From Luteibacter sp. (GTDB lineage: Bacteria > Pseudomonadota > Gammaproteobacteria > Xanthomonadales > Rhodanobacteraceae), in NCBI RefSeq assembly GCF_009912395.1, contig NZ_WNDO01000036.1, forward strand, positions 1 through 53,477: a DNA stretch of 53,477 nucleotides, written 5' to 3'. Position 1 is the first letter of the stretch, and the number at the start of each line of letters is the position of its first letter. The notes under the pieces are model-generated. The model ran no database searches. It was not told the DNA's origin and was given only the letters and a program-made list of their open reading frames with translations. Shown piece after piece: positions 8,537 through 16,704 of the stretch. The position numbers were made by a program, and so were the translations under genes.

Positions 8537-8973
8537 CGTCGTTCCAGCGAACGCTGGAACCCAGCGCGGGGCGATCGGTTGTCGCGTCGCGGCCTCCTAC
8601 GCAAAAGCCGATGCAGCGCCCTCGCCATGCTGGTGAACCGGGGCGCTGGGTTCCTGTTTTCACAGGAACGACGAGCTGGCGATCCGTCGTTCCAGCGAAC
8701 GCTGGAACCCAGCGCGAGGCGGCCGGTTGGCGCGTCGCGGCTTCCTACGCAAAAGCCGATGCAGCGCCCTCGCCATGCTGGTGAACCGGGGCGCTGGGTT
8801 CCTGTTTTCACAGGAACGACGAGCTGGCGATCCGTCGTTCTAGCGAACGCTGGAACCCAGCGCGGGGCGGCCGGTTGGCGCGTCGCGGCTTCCTACGCAA
8901 AAGCCGATGCGACGCCCTCGCCATGCTGGCGAACCGGGGCGCTGGGCTCCTGTTTTCACAGGAACGACGAGCT
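8537..8973. repeat. Three tandem copies of a 148-bp palindrome-bearing repeat
   Basis: Copies start at 8537, 8685 and 8833; the first two are 148 bp and the third ends near 8973. Each starts with CGTCGTTCCAGCGAACGCTG, whose core GTTCCAGCG/CGCTGGAAC is a dyad, and holds a second dyad GTTCCTGT-TTTC-ACAGGAAC near its end. Divergence between copies is low. A rearranged single copy lies at 28599-28715 on the opposite strand. This looks like a REP/BIME-type mobile palindromic family; the translated frames have no protein signature. Confidence 0.88.
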
Positions 8974-8987
8974 TTCCGGAATCCGGG

Positions 8988-9027
8988 CAAAATAAAACCC
9001 CGGTAGCCAGGGGAGGAGCTACCGGGG
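8988..9027 (-). terminator. Rho-independent terminator
   Basis: The 10-bp perfect stem CCCCGGTAGC (8998-9007) / GCTACCGGGG (9018-9027) is followed, on the minus strand, by TTTTATTTTG. It is a textbook terminator for leftward transcription, most likely from the SGNH hydrolase gene ending at 9160. Confidence 0.88.
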
Positions 9028-9159
9028 TCGCGTCGGGTCCAGGCTATCAGGGGAAATAGCGGGACCCGGGACAACCGTCGAATATTCCGTTCGGTTGCCA
9101 ACGGGTCGCCTCTCGGCGATCGAATACTTAGATAGGGCCGAAGCCGTGAAGTTCCCGTA

Positions 9160-9867
9160 TCACTTCGAGGTCGTGTTCGGGTTCTGTTTAACTTCGGCCG
9201 CCGTCGCATGATCGGCCAGCCACGGACGTACTTGCGCGATCCACAGCGCATAGCCGCTCGGGTTCATGTGCAGGCCGTCTTCGATGAACAATTCACGCTT
9301 GGGTTGACCGTTTTTATCGAGCATCGCGGGCGCGACATCGAGAAACGCCACGCCCTTCTGCTGCATCGACCAGTCGCGGATGAGCTTGTTGGCCTCTTCG
9401 ATCTTCGGCAGCAAGTTCTCACGGGCCACGCTGGGCTTGATGGAAATGAAGGCGATGGGCACCGCCGGCTGGTCCTGGCGCACCTTCGCCACGAAAGCGG
9501 CGAAGTCGTCGCGTACCTGCTCGGGCGTATCGCCGCCCTGAAGATCGTTGTCGCCGGCGTACAGCACGATCGCCACCGGGCGATAGGGCTTCACGATGCG
9601 GTCGGCGAACGCGGTGGAGTCGTCCAGGTCCGAGCCGCCGAAGCCGCGGTTGATGACGCGGTAGTTCGGGAAGTCCGACGCCAGGCTCGTCCACATGCGG
9701 ATCGACGAACTGCCAATGAAGAGCACCGCGTGGGCCGGCGGCGGGTTGGCCTTGTCCGAGGCCTCGAAGGCCTGGATATCGGTTTCCCACTTGGCGTGGT
9801 CGGCATCCTTCGCGATCGCGCCGAAGGACAGGAACAGCAGGGTGAGGAGGATCGTCAGGCGTTTCAT
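9160..9867 (-). CDS. SGNH/GDSL-type exported hydrolase
   Basis: 235 residues with a signal peptide (MKRLTILLTLLFLSFGAIA). SGNH blocks are clear: FIGSSSIRMW (50-59, nucleophile probably Ser54), NRGFGGS (73-79), YAGDND (103-108) and DGLHMN (197-202, catalytic Asp/His). Likely an esterase or acylhydrolase acting in the periplasm or outside the cell; the substrate is unknown. It is monocistronic, 28 nt beyond the RES toxin stop on the same strand, and has its own terminator at 8988-9027. Confidence 0.85.
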   Translation of the reverse strand: MKRLTILLTLLFLSFGAIAKDADHAKWETDIQAFEASDKANPPPAHAVLFIGSSSIRMWTSLASDFPNYRVINRGFGGSDLDDSTAFADRIVKPYRPVAIVLYAGDNDLQGGDTPEQVRDDFAAFVAKVRQDQPAVPIAFISIKPSVARENLLPKIEEANKLIRDWSMQQKGVAFLDVAPAMLDKNGQPKRELFIEDGLHMNPSGYALWIAQVRPWLADHATAAEVKQNPNTTSK

Positions 9868-9895
9868 CCGGACGACCGTAAACGTTTACGGCCTC

Positions 9896-10591
9896 TCAAG
9901 GCAAATGGCCGCGCTCCACCGCGGTGACCTTGAGCACCGCTTCGATACGCTTGCCGTTCCAGCGATAGATGAAGTGCCCCGCCTGCACGCAGGGCGCCAC
10001 GAGGTCGGGATAGAACGTCGCCACGCACTCGCCCCCGGCGTGCCGGGCGCTGTCGTAGACGATGCCGTTGGAACCCGCGTCGCGCAGCTGGCGCGCCAGG
10101 ACCACGCTGGCCGCGTAGGAGTCCGGATCGTGCTCGTTGGCCCAGCCGCCGCGGATATCGTGGAAGTTGCCGGCGATGCTCGTCTTGTAGCAGCGCACCT
10201 GCACGTCGCACGGAGGCTCCTGGGTGGCGGCGAGGAAGGCCTCGCGGTGGAACACCGTTTCCTCGATGGCCGTGGGAATGCTGTGCGCGGCGTAGAACAC
10301 GCCCCAGTGGCCATCCGAGAAACGGCTGCCCTCGGGCGGGATGTGCGCGAACGCGGCCATGATCGGCGTGGTGCCCGGCCCGGACACACGCCGGTCGGGC
10401 GGCACCAGGCTCAGCGCACCGATCTTGTCGCGCAGGCGCGGGTTGGTCAACGACTCGATCGCCATCACGGCGTCAATGTCCTTCGGGTCGGCGATGCGGT
10501 CGAACAGGCCCACGGGGGGAAACCGGCTCGGCACGATGCGGTAGGCCTGGCTCCAGCGGATGCGCCGGACCGGCGGCGCGGCGGCGCTCAT
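9896..10591 (-). CDS. RES-domain toxin
   Basis: 231-residue RES family protein. Characterised relatives (MbcT, Res) destroy NAD+, MbcT by phosphorolysis. The name-giving pattern is visible: Arg in GSRFS (about 90), Glu110/Glu111 in GVFYAAHSIPTAIEETVFH, and Ser181 in GIVYDSARH. The ATG at 10591 overlaps the upstream Xre/MbcA-type antitoxin by 4 nt, the normal antitoxin-first order. The conserved residues appear intact, so the toxin should be active when unneutralised. Confidence 0.9.
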   Translation of the reverse strand: MSAAAPPVRRIRWSQAYRIVPSRFPPVGLFDRIADPKDIDAVMAIESLTNPRLRDKIGALSLVPPDRRVSGPGTTPIMAAFAHIPPEGSRFSDGHWGVFYAAHSIPTAIEETVFHREAFLAATQEPPCDVQVRCYKTSIAGNFHDIRGGWANEHDPDSYAASVVLARQLRDAGSNGIVYDSARHAGGECVATFYPDLVAPCVQAGHFIYRWNGKRIEAVLKVTAVERGHLP

Positions 10592-10992
10592 CCGTTCCAG
10601 CCGCGCTGGGCGTCCAGGTACTGGCGGACGACGTAGAGGTCGGCGACGTTGCCGGAGAGCATGCGCTCCAGCGCCGAGCGGCCGCCGAACAGGGGCGCGG
10701 TGTTCGGCTTGCGAACCCAGGCGTCGGCCTGGGCGATGTCGGGAAAGAGGATCTGCAGGTCCTTCCAGATGCCCAGCAGGTAGCTGATGCGCTCGATCAC
10801 GTCGCGCGAGGGGGCGCCGTCCTGCTGTTTCTTCCACTTGAAGTACGTGGACTCCGGCGGATCGCCGAGCAGGGTGCGCTGCTCGGCGGCCTTGAGCTTC
10901 CAGTGATCCGCCAGGGCGAAGAAGGCCCGGAGCGCGGGGCCGCCGAGTTCCCCGGCCTGGATCGGTTCGGCATGGTGTGCGGGCTGCATCAT
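10588..10992 (-). CDS. Xre/MbcA/ParS-family antitoxin
   Basis: 134-residue antitoxin for the adjacent RES toxin. An N-terminal Xre-like helical DNA-binding part (about 20-78, including GDPPESTYFKWKKQQ and SRDVIERISYLLGIW) is followed by a DUF2384 toxin-binding domain (about 88-131, with AWVRKPNTAPLFGGRSALE). The start is the ATG at 10992; a second Met follows. It overlaps the toxin start by 4 nt. A long inverted repeat directly upstream is the likely autoregulatory operator. Confidence 0.9.
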   Translation of the reverse strand: MMQPAHHAEPIQAGELGGPALRAFFALADHWKLKAAEQRTLLGDPPESTYFKWKKQQDGAPSRDVIERISYLLGIWKDLQILFPDIAQADAWVRKPNTAPLFGGRSALERMLSGNVADLYVVRQYLDAQRGWNG

Positions 10993-10993
10993 G

Positions 10994-11038
10994 ACTTCAC
11001 CTGTGGAGTTATGATGCACTATACACCACAGGTGAAGT
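10994..11038 (-). promoter_or_regulatory. RES-Xre operator/promoter with 13-bp inverted repeat
   Basis: Arms ACTTCACCTGTGG (10994-11006) and CCACAGGTGAAGT (11026-11038) are perfect reverse complements 19 bp apart. On the minus strand the spacer contains TATAGT, a good -10 box. The dyad would therefore bracket the promoter and repress it when bound by the antitoxin complex. The antitoxin ATG begins 2 nt past the left arm. Confidence 0.78.
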
Positions 11039-11045
11039 TTTTGTG

Positions 11046-12773
11046 TTACCCCTTGCGGGCCTTGATCCAGGCGTCGATGCGCTCTTCCAGCACCGGCAGC
11101 GGCACCGAGCCCTGGGCCAGGATGGTGTCGTGGAAGGCGCGCAGGTCGAACTTCTCGCCCAGCTGCTTCTCGGCACGCTCGCGCAGCTCGCGGATCTTGA
11201 GATAACCCAGCTCGTAGGACAGCGCCTGGCCCGGCCAGCTGATGTAGCGATCCACCTCGTTGGCGATCTCGCGCTGGCTGAGCGCGGTGTTCTGGGTGAG
11301 GTAGTCGATCGCCTGCTGGCGGGTCCAGCCGAGGTGGTGGATGCCGGTGTCGACCACGAGGCGGCATGCGCGCCACATCTGGTAGGTGAGGTAGCCGAAG
11401 TGCTCGTAGGGCGTGTGATAGATGCCCATCTCTTCGCCCAGGTACTCCGAGTACAGCGCCCAGCCCTCGCCATAGGCCGAGATGTAGCCGTCACGACGGA
11501 ACGGCGGCAGGCCCTGCTGCTCGTCCGACAGCGCCAGCTGCAGCGCGTGGCCCGGCATCGATTCGTGCAATGTCAGCGCCGGCATGTTGAACAGCGGACG
11601 CGACGGCAAGTCGTAGGTGTTCACCAGGTACGTGTCCGGACCGCCGCGACCCGAGGTGTAGTACGGCGCGATATCGGCCGGCACCGGCTTGATGGCGAAG
11701 CGCTGGCGCGGCAGCAGGCCGAAGTATTTGTCGAGCTTGGCGTCGACCTGCTTGGCGACCCACGCGGTGCGCATCAGCAGCTCGTCGGGCGTCTTCGCGT
11801 AGAACTGCGGATCGGTGCGCAGGAATTGCAGGAAGGCCGGGAAATCGCCCTTGAAGCCGGTCTGCTTCATCGTCTCCAGCATGTCGGCATGGATCCGCGC
11901 CACCTCGCGCAGGCCGATGGCGTGGATCTGGTCCGGCGAGAGGTCCAGCGTGGTGTATTCGCGGATCTGCTGGCGGTAATAGTCCTTGCCGTCGGGCAGC
12001 GATTCGGCGGCCAGCGTCGGGCGCGCCTTGGGCACGTAATCGTCGCGGAAGAACCGCAGCAGCTTGCCGTAGGCCGGAATCACGCCCTGGGCGATCACCT
12101 TGCGTGCTTCCGTGCGCAGCGCCTCCGCATCGGCGGCGGGCATCGTCTTGGGCATGGTAAGGAAGGGCTTGTAGAGGTCGCTGTCCTCCGGCTTTTTCAG
12201 ATCGGCCACGGCGGCGATGGAGACGTCGCGACCGTTGAGCACTTCGCGCGGCACGGTGAAGCCCCGGGCGAGGCCGAGCTTCATGTTGGCGATTTCCTGG
12301 TCCATCCAGGCTGGGATCTGCTTCATGCGCGCGATGTAGTTGCGGTAGTCGTCGCGCGTGCGCAGGTCGTTGCCGTGCATCACGTAGACGACATCGGACC
12401 AGAACGCCGAGTCGCTGTTAAACGGCATCTCCCACTGACGGAACCGCTGCGCGGCGGCGAGGTTGTAGATCTGCTCGTGGTACACCTCGTAATTCACCCG
12501 CTCGACGTCGCTCAATGTCTTCGGATCGATGCGATCGAGCTGCGCCAGCACGTCGTTCCAGTAGGCCAGGCGCTTGTCCTGGCTGGCCGCGTCGACGCTG
12601 TCCAGTCGCCCGTCGCCCGGCTGCGCTTCACCCGAAGTGAGGATGCCCGCCTGGCCATTGCGCCAGGTCCATTCCTTTTCATAGATGGAACGGAAGGCGT
12701 CGTCGGGCGTGGCGGCGTGGACGGCACCGGCGAAGAGGCCGGCGAAGGCGATGGCGCGGATCCAGGGGGACAT
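11046..12773 (-). CDS. DUF885 family putative metallopeptidase
   Basis: 575 residues with a signal peptide (MSPWIRAIAFAGLFAGAVHA). DUF885 proteins are mostly helical, exported and related to M3/M32-type peptidases. The zinc motif HESMPGH (403-409) and the downstream Glu pair in YGEGWALYSEYLGEEMG (434-450) are intact. A role in peptide degradation in the periplasm is likely; substrates are unknown. The start at 12773 gives a proper signal peptide; the frame extends 16 codons upstream without one. It ends 8 nt before the RES-Xre operator. Confidence 0.86.
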   Translation of the reverse strand: MSPWIRAIAFAGLFAGAVHAATPDDAFRSIYEKEWTWRNGQAGILTSGEAQPGDGRLDSVDAASQDKRLAYWNDVLAQLDRIDPKTLSDVERVNYEVYHEQIYNLAAAQRFRQWEMPFNSDSAFWSDVVYVMHGNDLRTRDDYRNYIARMKQIPAWMDQEIANMKLGLARGFTVPREVLNGRDVSIAAVADLKKPEDSDLYKPFLTMPKTMPAADAEALRTEARKVIAQGVIPAYGKLLRFFRDDYVPKARPTLAAESLPDGKDYYRQQIREYTTLDLSPDQIHAIGLREVARIHADMLETMKQTGFKGDFPAFLQFLRTDPQFYAKTPDELLMRTAWVAKQVDAKLDKYFGLLPRQRFAIKPVPADIAPYYTSGRGGPDTYLVNTYDLPSRPLFNMPALTLHESMPGHALQLALSDEQQGLPPFRRDGYISAYGEGWALYSEYLGEEMGIYHTPYEHFGYLTYQMWRACRLVVDTGIHHLGWTRQQAIDYLTQNTALSQREIANEVDRYISWPGQALSYELGYLKIRELRERAEKQLGEKFDLRAFHDTILAQGSVPLPVLEERIDAWIKARKG

Positions 12774-12878
12774 GCGGGTTCCGGGGATGGCGAGGGAAAC
12801 CCCGATCATGGCACCGGCCACCGGTCAGCTCCACCGCCAGGGGTCATGGCTTGCCTGGCGATCGTTCGACCGCCTGGG

Positions 12879-12926
12879 TTGTAGGAGCGCGCTTGCGCGC
12901 GATCGCGCGCAAGCGCGCTCCTACAA
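12879..12926. repeat. 48-bp perfect palindrome (REP-like)
   Basis: Positions 12879-12902 are the exact reverse complement of 12903-12926. The arm core is GTAGGAGCGCGCTTGCGCGC, a sequence typical of REP elements in pseudomonads and xanthomonads. It begins 8 nt beyond the stop of the WYL regulator and may terminate its transcript. An imperfect relative lies at 31421-31486. Confidence 0.88.
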
Positions 12927-12934
12927 GGATGACG

Positions 12935-13639
12935 TCATTCGAGGCCGGCGTAGTAGCCGCGCATCGTGTCCAGATACGCCTGGAGGTCGCGCCCGGGCAG
13001 GTCATCGAACACTTCGCCCGAGTCGCGGCAGCCCTCGATGCGATCCGGGCGGAAATTACGGAACGCCTGGCGGTGCCGGCACCAGGTGCCCAGGGTCCAC
13101 GAGCCACCCCAGAACGACAGGCACAACGGCTGCACCTCGCGCGTGCTCGCCCGGCCTTCCACGTCGCGGTACTCCAGGCACAGCACCTGCCGATGCAGCA
13201 CGGCCTCGTGCAGGCGATCCAGCATCCGGGCGATATGGTTCTGCTCGGGATCGCGCCAGATCGGCGCGAAGATCTTCGCCTGCGCCGACCGCTCGCGCAG
13301 GTCGGGCGGCAACACCGCCTCGATCTTGATCAGCGCCGACTGCGCCTCGCGCGCCAGTCGCTCGCCGGCAAACGCGCGGACAAAGCGCGTGCCGGCGACC
13401 AGGGCTTCGAGTTCGTCGGCGGAGAACATCAGCGGAGGGATGTCCGAGCCCTTGCGCAGGACATAGCCGACACCGGCCTCGCCCTCGATGGGCACACCGG
13501 AAAGCTGGAGGTCCGCCACGTCGCGATAGACCGTGCGCGGCGAGACCTCGAGCATGTCGGCGAGCTGTCGCGCGGGCAGTGCCGTGCGACGCCCGCGCAG
13601 GGCGTTGATGATGAGGAAAAAACGATCGGCGCGGCGCAT
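12935..13639 (-). CDS. YafY-type WYL-domain transcriptional regulator
   Basis: 234 residues. N-terminal DeoR/HTH_11-like winged helix (1-60: MRRADRFFLIINALRGRR... SPRTVYRDVADLQLSGVPIEGEAGVGY). C-terminal WYL domain (about 135-210) in which the name motif reads WTLGTWC. WYL regulators sense ligands, often nucleic-acid-related or metabolic. I use the ATG at 13639; a GTG two codons upstream is possible. It is not clearly linked to an operon; the nearest candidate targets are itself and the GST pair upstream. Confidence 0.87.
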   Translation of the reverse strand: MRRADRFFLIINALRGRRTALPARQLADMLEVSPRTVYRDVADLQLSGVPIEGEAGVGYVLRKGSDIPPLMFSADELEALVAGTRFVRAFAGERLAREAQSALIKIEAVLPPDLRERSAQAKIFAPIWRDPEQNHIARMLDRLHEAVLHRQVLCLEYRDVEGRASTREVQPLCLSFWGGSWTLGTWCRHRQAFRNFRPDRIEGCRDSGEVFDDLPGRDLQAYLDTMRGYYAGLE

Positions 13640-13708
13640 CGACACATCATCGCCCGACGCGTGGGGTGCGGGAAGCGATGAAGGTCACGGCCGCGCATCG
13701 TCCCGGCC

Positions 13709-14347
13709 TCACGCGGCGGCCAGCATCTGGGCGCGTGACAGGGCGGCGTCCTGGTCCGCCGCGCGCTGGATCGCCGGGCGGGCCATCAGACGGGCGACAT
13801 AGGCCTCGAACACGTCGTGGCGAGGCACGATGCCCAGGCTCATCGCCCATGCCAGCGCGTTGCCCCAGAGGATATCGAGGGCACTGAACCGGTCACCCAG
13901 CAGCCACGGGCCTTCCGAGAGTTGCTTGATCACCGTCGCCATGGTCATGTCGAAGTCGCCGTAGGGACACTGGCCCACCGGCATGCCCGGACGCTTGGCG
14001 AGATGATCGAGTAGCGCGGGTTCGAAGCAGGTGCCGCAGAAGGCCAGCCAACGCAGGTACGGACCACGTAGCGGGTCGCCGAGCCCCGGCGCGAGACCCG
14101 CCTCGGGAAAGAGGTCAGCGAGGTAGGCGAAGATCGCCGGACGCTCGGTGACCAGTCCACCCCGGTGCTCGATCGCCGGCACCTTGCCCATCGGATTGAC
14201 CTTCAGATAGGCCGGCTGCCGGTTTTCCCCCGCGGCAAGGTTCATCACGTGCATGTCGTATTGCGCGCCCAGCTCTTCGAGCAGCATCAGCGTGCTGGTC
14301 GAGCGGCTGTGGGGGGCGTGGTGGAAAAGGATGCGATGCGAGTTCAT
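13709..14347 (-). CDS. Glutathione S-transferase family protein
   Basis: 212 residues. N-terminal thioredoxin-like GST domain (4-80) with PHSRSTSTLMLLEELG, NPMGKVPAI (cis-Pro loop) and a shifted GSH-site motif TERPAIFAYL. All-helical C-terminal domain (about 90-205, with LLGDRFSALDILWG). It starts at 14347 with ATGA overlap to the 57-residue ORF upstream. Conjugation or reduction of an electrophile is likely; no specific substrate can be given. Confidence 0.88.
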   Translation of the reverse strand: MNSHRILFHHAPHSRSTSTLMLLEELGAQYDMHVMNLAAGENRQPAYLKVNPMGKVPAIEHRGGLVTERPAIFAYLADLFPEAGLAPGLGDPLRGPYLRWLAFCGTCFEPALLDHLAKRPGMPVGQCPYGDFDMTMATVIKQLSEGPWLLGDRFSALDILWGNALAWAMSLGIVPRHDVFEAYVARLMARPAIQRAADQDAALSRAQMLAAA

Positions 14348-14517
14348 GCCTGTATCTCCCTCAAGCGGTGGTTCGTGATCGGTGCGGCCGGCCGGGGCAG
14401 GACAACCCGGCGACCGACGGGACGGTCGGGTGCGAAGCGGAAACGGCCGTCCATGAGCCGGCCGCGATGGCCCAAAGGCGCATAGGCGGCGGCAAGACGC
14501 TCGAGAAAACGGTTCAT
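14344..14517 (-). CDS. 57-residue ORF coupled to GST
   Basis: Short gene beginning MNRFLERLAAAYAPLGHRG and ending RLREIQA, whose TGA overlaps the GST start codon (ATGA). It is basic with a Pro/Arg-rich middle; I do not recognise it. The tight coupling, the position directly downstream of a dyad-bearing promoter region, and a plausible start suggest it is translated. It may instead serve only as a leader that sets GST translation. Confidence 0.5.
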   Translation of the reverse strand: MNRFLERLAAAYAPLGHRGRLMDGRFRFAPDRPVGRRVVLPRPAAPITNHRLREIQA

Positions 14518-14565
14518 CTGGGTCCCCTCCCGGTGGCTCGATGGGAGAAGTCTGCGCGGGGGCTA

Positions 14566-14583
14566 CTGACAACGTTCTGTCAG
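14566..14583 (-). promoter_or_regulatory. Possible operator upstream of the GST pair
   Basis: The inverted repeat CTGACA-ACGTTC-TGTCAG (14566-14583) sits about 50 nt upstream of the 57-residue ORF and 65 nt upstream of fbp on the other strand. A 6-bp dyad with 6-bp spacing suits a dimeric repressor of the TetR, MarR or HxlR type. Which regulator binds is unknown. Confidence 0.42.
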
Positions 14584-14647
14584 CAGCCTCTGGCGCCGTT
14601 CACGCCGCACCCGGACAATGCGGGCTTTCGCGCCAGAGTCCGTCCCG

Positions 14648-15673
14648 ATGTCGAAACCGATTTCACTGATCCAGTTCCTGATCGAAGAGAAGCGCGCCGG
14701 CCATGTCTACAGCGAGCTGAGCCTGCTGATCGAGGTGGTGGCCCGCGCCTGCAAGCGCATCTCTGTCGCCACCGGCAAGGGCGCCCTGGGCGGCGTGCTG
14801 GGCAACGCCGGCTCGGACAACGTGCAGGGCGAGGCCCAGAAGAAGCTCGACGTGATCTCCAACGAGATCCTGCTGGAAGCGAACGCCTGGGGCGGTCACC
14901 TAGCGGCCTGCGCGTCGGAGGAAATGGAAGATCCGCAGCCCATTCCCGACGCCTACCCGAAGGGCCACCACCTGCTCCTGTTCGATCCGCTCGATGGCTC
15001 CTCGAACATCGACGTGAACGTTTCGGTGGGCACCATCTTCTCGGTGCTGCGCTGCCCGGACGGTGTCACCGAGCCCACCACGGAGGACTTCCTCCAGCCG
15101 GGCACCGAGCAGGTCGCCGCCGGCTACGTGGTCTACGGCCCGAGCACCCTGCTGGTGCTGACCTTCGGCCACGGCGTGCACGAGTTCACCCTGGATCGCG
15201 AGCACGGCAGCTTCGTGCTGACCAAGCGCGACATCACGATCCCCGCCGAGACCGCCGAGTTCGCCATCAACATGTCGAACCAGCGTCACTGGGAAGCCCC
15301 GATGCAGCGCTACATCGGCGAACTGCTGGCCGGCACCACCGGTCCGCGCGGTCGCGATTTCAACATGCGCTGGGTCGCTTCCATGGTGGCCGACGTGCAT
15401 CGCATCATCACCCGCGGTGGCGTGTTCTTCTATCCGCTGGACGCGAAGATCACCGGCAAGGGCGGCACCGGCAAGCTGCGCCTGATGTACGAGGCCAACC
15501 CGATGGCCTTCATCGTCGAACAGGCCGGCGGCGCCGCCACCACAGGCCGCACGCGCATCATGGACATCCAGCCCAGCGGGCTGCACCAGCGCGTGCCGGT
15601 GTTCCTGGGCTCGAAGAACGAAGTGGAAGTGGCCACCCGCTACCACCTCGAGGCCGACCAGACCCGCGTCTGA
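14648..15673 (+). CDS. fbp: Fructose-1,6-bisphosphatase class I
   Basis: 341 residues, the usual length. Hydrolyses fructose 1,6-bisphosphate in gluconeogenesis, in the cytosol. The metal/substrate signature [12 protein letters not shown] is present near residue 113. FFYPLDAKI and [14 protein letters not shown], typical of the C-terminal half, follow. The ATG at 14648 gives the standard [12 protein letters not shown]-terminus. A GC-rich hairpin follows the stop, and the patatin lipoprotein gene begins 110 nt later. Confidence 0.96.
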   Translation: MSKPISLIQFLIEEKRAGHVYSELSLLIEVVARACKRISVATGKGALGGVLGNAGSDNVQGEAQKKLDVISNEILLEANAWGGHLAACASEEMEDPQPIPDAYPKGHHLLLFDPLDGSSNIDVNVSVGTIFSVLRCPDGVTEPTTEDFLQPGTEQVAAGYVVYGPSTLLVLTFGHGVHEFTLDREHGSFVLTKRDITIPAETAEFAINMSNQRHWEAPMQRYIGELLAGTTGPRGRDFNMRWVASMVADVHRIITRGGVFFYPLDAKITGKGGTGKLRLMYEANPMAFIVEQAGGAATTGRTRIMDIQPSGLHQRVPVFLGSKNEVEVATRYHLEADQTRV

Positions 15674-15682
15674 GCCACGACC

Positions 15683-15710
15683 GTTCCGGGCGGCCCACGC
15701 CGCCCGGAAC
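15683..15710 (+). terminator. GC-rich hairpin after fbp
   Basis: The 12-bp perfect stem GTTCCGGGCGGC (15683-15694) / GCCGCCCGGAAC (15699-15710) has a 4-nt loop and begins 10 nt after the fbp stop. No U-run follows, so it may work poorly as an intrinsic terminator or act mainly by stabilising the 3' end. Confidence 0.6.
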
Positions 15711-15783
15711 GCGCCATCCTTCCGCCACCGGCCTGTCGCCGCGTGGCCCGATCATCCGCCTGCCCCTTCCACGGTCACCGTCC

Positions 15784-16704
15784 ATGTCCCTGCGCCGCGC
15801 CCGCACCTGGCTTCCGCTGCTCCTGACGTCCCTGCTTGCCGGTTGCGGCGGCCACAAGGCCGACACCCGCCTGGACACGGCCGTGCCCGTGCTCGCGGCC
15901 AAGCCGCGCATCGGCCTAGCGCTGGGCGGCGGCGCGGCCAAGGGCTTCGCGCATATCGGCGTGATCAAGATGCTGGAAGCCAGCGGCATCCATCCGGACG
16001 TGGTCTCCGGCACCAGCGCCGGCAGCGTCGTGGGCGTGCTTTACGCCAGCGGCATGGACGGGTTCGCGCTACAGCAGACCGCCTTTTCGCTGGACGAGGG
16101 CAAGATCCGCGACGTGCGCTTTTTCTCCGGCGGTATGGTGCAGGGCCAGAAGCTGCAGGATTACGTGAACGAGCTGATCAAGCAGCAGCCGATCGAGAAG
16201 CTGCGCATGCCGTTCGCCGCAGTGGCCACCCAATTGGAGACCGGCGAACGCGCCATCTTCATCAAGGGCAACGCCGGCCAGGCGGTACGCGCGTCGAGCA
16301 GTATCCCGGGCGTGTTCGAGCCCGTGGAGATCAACGGCAAGCATTTCGTTGACGGAGGCGTCGTCAGCCCCGTGCCCGTGGACGCCGCGCGCCAGCTTGG
16401 CGCCGACATCGTCATCGCGGTGGACATCTCCGCGCGCCCCGATGGCAGCAACCCCGGCAACATGGTCGGCATCGTCGGCCAGTCGATCACCATCATGGGT
16501 CGCAAGCTGGCGGACCAGGAACTGGCCCGCGCCGACATCGTGATCCGCCCGAAGGTCGGTCAGATCGGTCCTACGGATTTCGACCAGAAGAACGTCGCGA
16601 TCCTGGAAGGCGAACGCGCCGCGCTGGCCGCGATACCCGCCATCAAGGCGAAAATCGCCGAGAAGACGGCCGCCATGGGCAAGCCGCCCGTCCCGGCGCA
16701 CTGA
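15784..16704 (+). CDS. Patatin-like phospholipase lipoprotein (RssA-like)
   Basis: 306 residues. The N-terminus is a lipoprotein signal with lipobox SLLAGC (Cys21), so it should be membrane-anchored in the periplasm. Patatin motifs are complete: oxyanion GGGAAKG (48-54), nucleophile GTSAGS (Ser78), and the dyad Asp190 in FVDGG. The predicted activity is phospholipase A or lysophospholipase. The stop at 16704 abuts the stop of the convergent TetR gene with no bases between. Confidence 0.9.
   Translation: MSLRRARTWLPLLLTSLLAGCGGHKADTRLDTAVPVLAAKPRIGLALGGGAAKGFAHIGVIKMLEASGIHPDVVSGTSAGSVVGVLYASGMDGFALQQTAFSLDEGKIRDVRFFSGGMVQGQKLQDYVNELIKQQPIEKLRMPFAAVATQLETGERAIFIKGNAGQAVRASSSIPGVFEPVEINGKHFVDGGVVSPVPVDAARQLGADIVIAVDISARPDGSNPGNMVGIVGQSITIMGRKLADQELARADIVIRPKVGQIGPTDFDQKNVAILEGERAALAAIPAIKAKIAEKTAAMGKPPVPAH

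Noticed and set aside
8537-8973. CRISPR array
   Set aside because: The whole 148-bp unit repeats without variable spacers, and there are no cas genes.
8579-9251. Open frames through the tandem repeats
   Set aside because: They repeat the same peptide with each DNA unit (SFQRTLEPS-like), which comes from the palindromic repeat and not from selection on protein.
11043-12884. 613-residue plus-strand open frame
   Set aside because: It is antisense to the DUF885 gene, with Arg/His-rich shadow translation and no ribosome site.
14368-15783. Upstream extension of the patatin gene
   Set aside because: The frame runs antisense or out of frame through GST and fbp; the lipoprotein signal at 15784 defines the start.
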